Positions 61,752 to 64,000 of a stretch of 64,000 bases of DNA are shown here, piece by piece (positions within the stretch are counted from its first letter, which is position 1; the number at the start of each line of letters is the position of its first letter). The position numbers and the translations under genes were made by a program. Location: NCBI GenBank assembly GCA_016714975.1, contig JADKBR010000028.1, positions 1-64,000 of the forward strand, in the 5' to 3' direction. The DNA comes from Candidatus Dechloromonas phosphorivorans. GTDB lineage: Bacteria; Pseudomonadota; Gammaproteobacteria; Burkholderiales; Rhodocyclaceae. The notes under the pieces are model-generated. The model was not told the DNA's origin. It made no database searches and saw only the letters and a list, made by a program, of their open reading frames with translations.

Positions 61752-62708
61752 ATGTCTGAAGACCCTCGCCATAGTCGCCTCATCATTCTCGGCTCGGGCC
61801 CCGCCGGCTACACGGCCGCTGTCTATGCCGCCCGCGCCAACCTCAAGCCGGTGCTGATCACCGGACTAGCCCAAGGTGGCCAACTGATGACGACGACTGA
61901 TGTCGACAATTGGCCGGCCGACGCCGACGGGGTTCAGGGTCCTGACCTGATGGCGCGTTTCGAGGCCCATGCCCAGCGCTTCGACACCGAAATCGTTTTC
62001 GACCATATCCATACAGCGCATTTGACCGGGAAGCCGTTTACCCTGATCGGCGATGCCGGCACTTACACCTGCGACGCACTGATCATCGCCACCGGCGCTT
62101 CGGCCCAGTATCTCGGTCTGCCCTCCGAAGAAGCCTTCATGGGCAAGGGCGTTTCCGCCTGTGCCACCTGCGACGGCTTTTTCTATCGCAAAAAATCGGT
62201 CGCCGTCGTCGGCGGTGGCAACACGGCGATCGAGGAAGCGCTCTACCTCGCCAACATTGCCAGCCACGTCACACTGATCCATCGCCGCGACAGGTTCAGG
62301 GCCGAGAAGATCATGCAGGACAAGCTGTTCGAGAAAGAAAGGGCTGGCAAGATCACCATCGTCTGGAACAGCACGCTCGACGAGGTGCTAGGCGACGAGT
62401 CGGGCGTCACCGGCCTGCGTGTCAGGAACGTGCACAGTGGCGCGACCCAGGAGCTTGATGTCTTCGGCGTCTTCATCGCCATCGGCCACAAGCCGAACAC
62501 CGACATCTTCGCCGGGCAACTCGAGATGGAAGGCGGCTATCTCGTGACCGAGGCCGGGCGCAACGGTAACGCGACCCAGACCAGCATTCCCGGTGTCTTT
62601 GCAGCGGGTGACGTGCAGGACCACATCTACCGCCAGGCCTGCACCTCGGCCGGTACCGGCTGCATGGCCGCACTCGATGCCGAGCGCTACCTAGACCAAC
62701 TCGACTAG
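61752..62708 (+). CDS. trxB: Thioredoxin reductase
   Basis: A 318-residue NADPH-dependent flavoenzyme. LIILGSGPAGYTAAVYAARA binds FAD, the redox-active CATC lies at residues 137-140, VAVVGGGNTAIEEALYLAN binds NADPH, and GVFAAGDVQDHIYRQ is the C-terminal FAD motif. It reduces thioredoxin. Divergent from the crp-like gene and followed 16 bases later by the Smr gene. Confidence 0.97.
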   Translation: MSEDPRHSRLIILGSGPAGYTAAVYAARANLKPVLITGLAQGGQLMTTTDVDNWPADADGVQGPDLMARFEAHAQRFDTEIVFDHIHTAHLTGKPFTLIGDAGTYTCDALIIATGASAQYLGLPSEEAFMGKGVSACATCDGFFYRKKSVAVVGGGNTAIEEALYLANIASHVTLIHRRDRFRAEKIMQDKLFEKERAGKITIVWNSTLDEVLGDESGVTGLRVRNVHSGATQELDVFGVFIAIGHKPNTDIFAGQLEMEGGYLVTEAGRNGNATQTSIPGVFAAGDVQDHIYRQACTSAGTGCMAALDAERYLDQLD

Positions 62709-62724
62709 ACAGTAAGGTTCACGG

Positions 62725-63267
62725 TTGCTCGACCCGGACGATCTCGCGGCCTTCCAGGCGGCAGTGGCGGACGCGAAGCCGCTGCCGGCATCGGGTCGCG
62801 TTCATCTTGGCGGCCCCATGCCGCCACCTCGTCCGCTGCAGCGTCTGGCCGACGAACAGGCGGCGCTGCGCGAGAGCCTGCACGGACCGATCACCCTGCA
62901 GGACCGGCTCGAAGGGGGTGACGAGCCCAGTTATCTGCGCAACGGCGTCGCCAACAGCGTGCTGCGCGACCTGCGGCGCGGACGCTGGGCGATCCAGGAC
63001 GAGATCGACCTGCATGGCCTGAACCGCGAGGAAGCGCGCGACCAGCTGGCAACCTTTCTCGCGCAATCGCTGAAATACGGCAGGCGCTGTGTGCGCATCG
63101 TGCATGGCAAGGGACACGGCTCGCCCGGCCGGGAGGCCGTGCTCAGGCGTCTGGTGCGCGGCTGGTTGGTGCAGAAGAATGAGATCCTGGCCTTCTGCCA
63201 GGCAAAACCCCAGGACGGTGGTGAGGGTGCGGTGGTCGTATTGCTCCGAACGCAGAGGAGTTCCTGA
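62725..63267 (+). CDS. Smr-domain protein
   Basis: A 180-residue protein from a TTG at 62725, with AAGG about 8 bases upstream. The C-terminal Smr domain has IQDEIDLHGLNREEARDQL and CVRIVHGKGHGSPG, the DLHG and GHG motifs expected for Smr nucleases. The N-terminal half is charged and probably flexible. Stand-alone Smr proteins are thought to nick DNA or act on RNA; the target here is unknown. Likely co-transcribed with trxB. Confidence 0.87.
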   Translation: MLDPDDLAAFQAAVADAKPLPASGRVHLGGPMPPPRPLQRLADEQAALRESLHGPITLQDRLEGGDEPSYLRNGVANSVLRDLRRGRWAIQDEIDLHGLNREEARDQLATFLAQSLKYGRRCVRIVHGKGHGSPGREAVLRRLVRGWLVQKNEILAFCQAKPQDGGEGAVVVLLRTQRSS

Positions 63268-63298
63268 CACCCGGATCGACGACGACTTGCGAAGCTGG

Positions 63299-63655
63299 CT
63301 ATTGCCTGCCTTTGGTGAGCCCATGCTTGAAGAGCTCGGCGTCATCGATCCCGGACCATCCAGTCCCAGTCACCTTCGGCGGTGTGAAGCCCAATGAGCC
63401 GTGCAACGTCGACAGTCGAAACAAGTCCATGGCAACGGGGCCCGGGAAACCCTGGCGCCCCGGGCGATCGGAAACCATCAAGTCGGACAGAAGGCCATCG
63501 AGCGCCGGCGTGCCCCACAGGTCAACGATCCTGGCGAGGATGCGGGGAAACTTCTGCTCGATGTTGACCGGGTAAATATCAGCGTGCGGGCCGAGGTGCC
63601 CAAGTAACCGCGCCTTGAGTGCGGGAATGTCGAAACTTGCCTGTTGTTCTTCCAT
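63299..63655 (-). CDS. Conserved-looking protein of unknown function beside the P-II gene
   Basis: A 118-residue soluble protein with no signal peptide or membrane helix. It contains PALKARLLGHLGPHADIYPV, KFPRILARIVDLWGTPALDG and GPVAMDLFRLSTLHGSLGF. I do not recognise the family. It lies 16 bases after the P-II gene on the same strand, so it is probably co-transcribed and may be connected to nitrogen control or ammonium use. Codon composition matches its neighbours. Confidence 0.65.
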   Translation of the reverse strand: MEEQQASFDIPALKARLLGHLGPHADIYPVNIEQKFPRILARIVDLWGTPALDGLLSDLMVSDRPGRQGFPGPVAMDLFRLSTLHGSLGFTPPKVTGTGWSGIDDAELFKHGLTKGRQ

Positions 63656-63671
63656 GTGGATACCCTCCGGG

Positions 63672-64000
63672 TCAGACTGCGGCTTCGTCGGTCTCGCCGG
63701 TACGGATGCGCACTACCTGCTCGACCTCCATGACGAAGATCTTGCCGTCGCCAATCTTGCCCGTGCGGGCAGCCTTGATGATGGCATCGATAGCGGCATC
63801 GGCGTTCTGGGAATTGACGACGACCTCGATCTTGATCTTGGGCAGAAAATCGACGACGTACTCGGCGCCGCGATAAAGTTCGGTATGCCCTTTCTGGCGG
63901 CCAAAACCCTTGACTTCGGTCACCGTCAGGCCAGTGATACCGATTTCCGACAGCGCTTCCCGTACTTCATCGAGCTTGAACGGTTTGATGATTGCTTCGA
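63672..64000 (-). CDS. glnB: P-II nitrogen regulatory protein, start cut off by the window end
   Basis: The visible 109 codons run from EAIIKPFKLDEVREALSEIG to the stop and include the T-loop HTELYRGAEYVVDFLPKIKI with the Tyr that is uridylylated, and the signature ARTGKIGDGKIFVMEVEQVV. Only about 4 residues (probably MKKI) lie beyond 64000. P-II proteins sense 2-oxoglutarate and ATP/ADP and control glutamine synthetase, NtrB and ammonium uptake. GlnB and GlnK are hard to separate. The IEAIIKPFKLDEV start is usual for GlnB. Confidence 0.9.
   Translation of the reverse strand, partial: EAIIKPFKLDEVREALSEIGITGLTVTEVKGFGRQKGHTELYRGAEYVVDFLPKIKIEVVVNSQNADAAIDAIIKAARTGKIGDGKIFVMEVEQVVRIRTGETDEAAV

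Noticed and set aside
1..64000. Search for CRISPR arrays, rRNA, complete insertion sequences, prophage genes and phage attachment sites
   Set aside because: No spaced direct repeats, transposase, integrase or structural phage genes were seen. tRNA-His at 8297-8372 has no integrase or repeated 3' end beside it.

Overview
The window is a chromosomal segment of a GC-rich betaproteobacterium, most likely a member of the Rhodocyclales (Dechloromonas / Azonexus / Accumulibacter type). Three things point there: the betaproteobacterial order sdhCDAB-sdhE-gltA-sucA-sucB-lpdA with a GntR gene and a divergent mdh at its head, the dapC-dapD-pilU-dapE-prmB order, and the general character of the proteins. 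This is inference from gene content, not a taxonomic search. No rRNA, CRISPR array, prophage or complete insertion sequence is visible; one tRNA (His) is.

Layout. (1) 0.3-11.2 kb: lysine/peptidoglycan precursor genes (dapC, dapD, dapE), a PilT/PilU ATPase, prmB, a spermidine-synthase-like gene, pepD, tRNA-His, the radical-SAM gene arsS, a LysR regulator and an OmpA-like gene. Almost every gene here is recognisable but split by frameshifts, most densely at the left edge. (2) 11.5-22 kb: intact housekeeping genes, including yaeQ, a rhodanese, a small Cys-rich ORF, an RlmI-type methyltransferase, lysS, a kinase-like protein, a diguanylate cyclase and mnmC. (3) 22-27 kb, minus strand: a C4-dicarboxylate operon made of a lipoprotein, a DASS transporter, aspA and a Dcu transporter. 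(4) 27-30.5 kb: a small defence/addiction island. It holds an N-terminally truncated MmeI-like fused methyltransferase, translationally coupled to a CcdA-like C-terminal domain, followed by a Phd/PIN toxin-antitoxin pair. (5) 30.6-36.7 kb: metY, then a livG-livF-livK-livH-livM branched-chain-type ABC transporter. (6) 36.9-40.7 kb, minus strand: a siderophore-type MFS transporter, an HD-GYP protein and zapE. (7) 41-53.7 kb: the TCA cluster, minus strand from gntR to lpdA, with mdh divergent; gltA carries one isolated frameshift. (8) 53.7-64 kb: a CoA-ester lyase, truC, a CBS protein, an ankyrin protein, a nitronate-monooxygenase-like enzyme, a crp-ftsK-lolA operon, trxB, an Smr protein and a P-II gene cut by the window end.

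How the parts fit. The aspA/Dcu/DASS operon feeds fumarate, aspartate and succinate into the same C4 pool that Sdh, Mdh and the 2-oxoglutarate dehydrogenase complex process. A perfect 16-bp palindrome between gntR and mdh, and a related inverted repeat upstream of sdhC, suggest that the GntR protein controls both arms of the TCA locus. The least ordinary stretch is the 27-30.5 kb island: a restriction enzyme that has apparently lost its nuclease, coupled to an antitoxin domain that has no toxin beside it.
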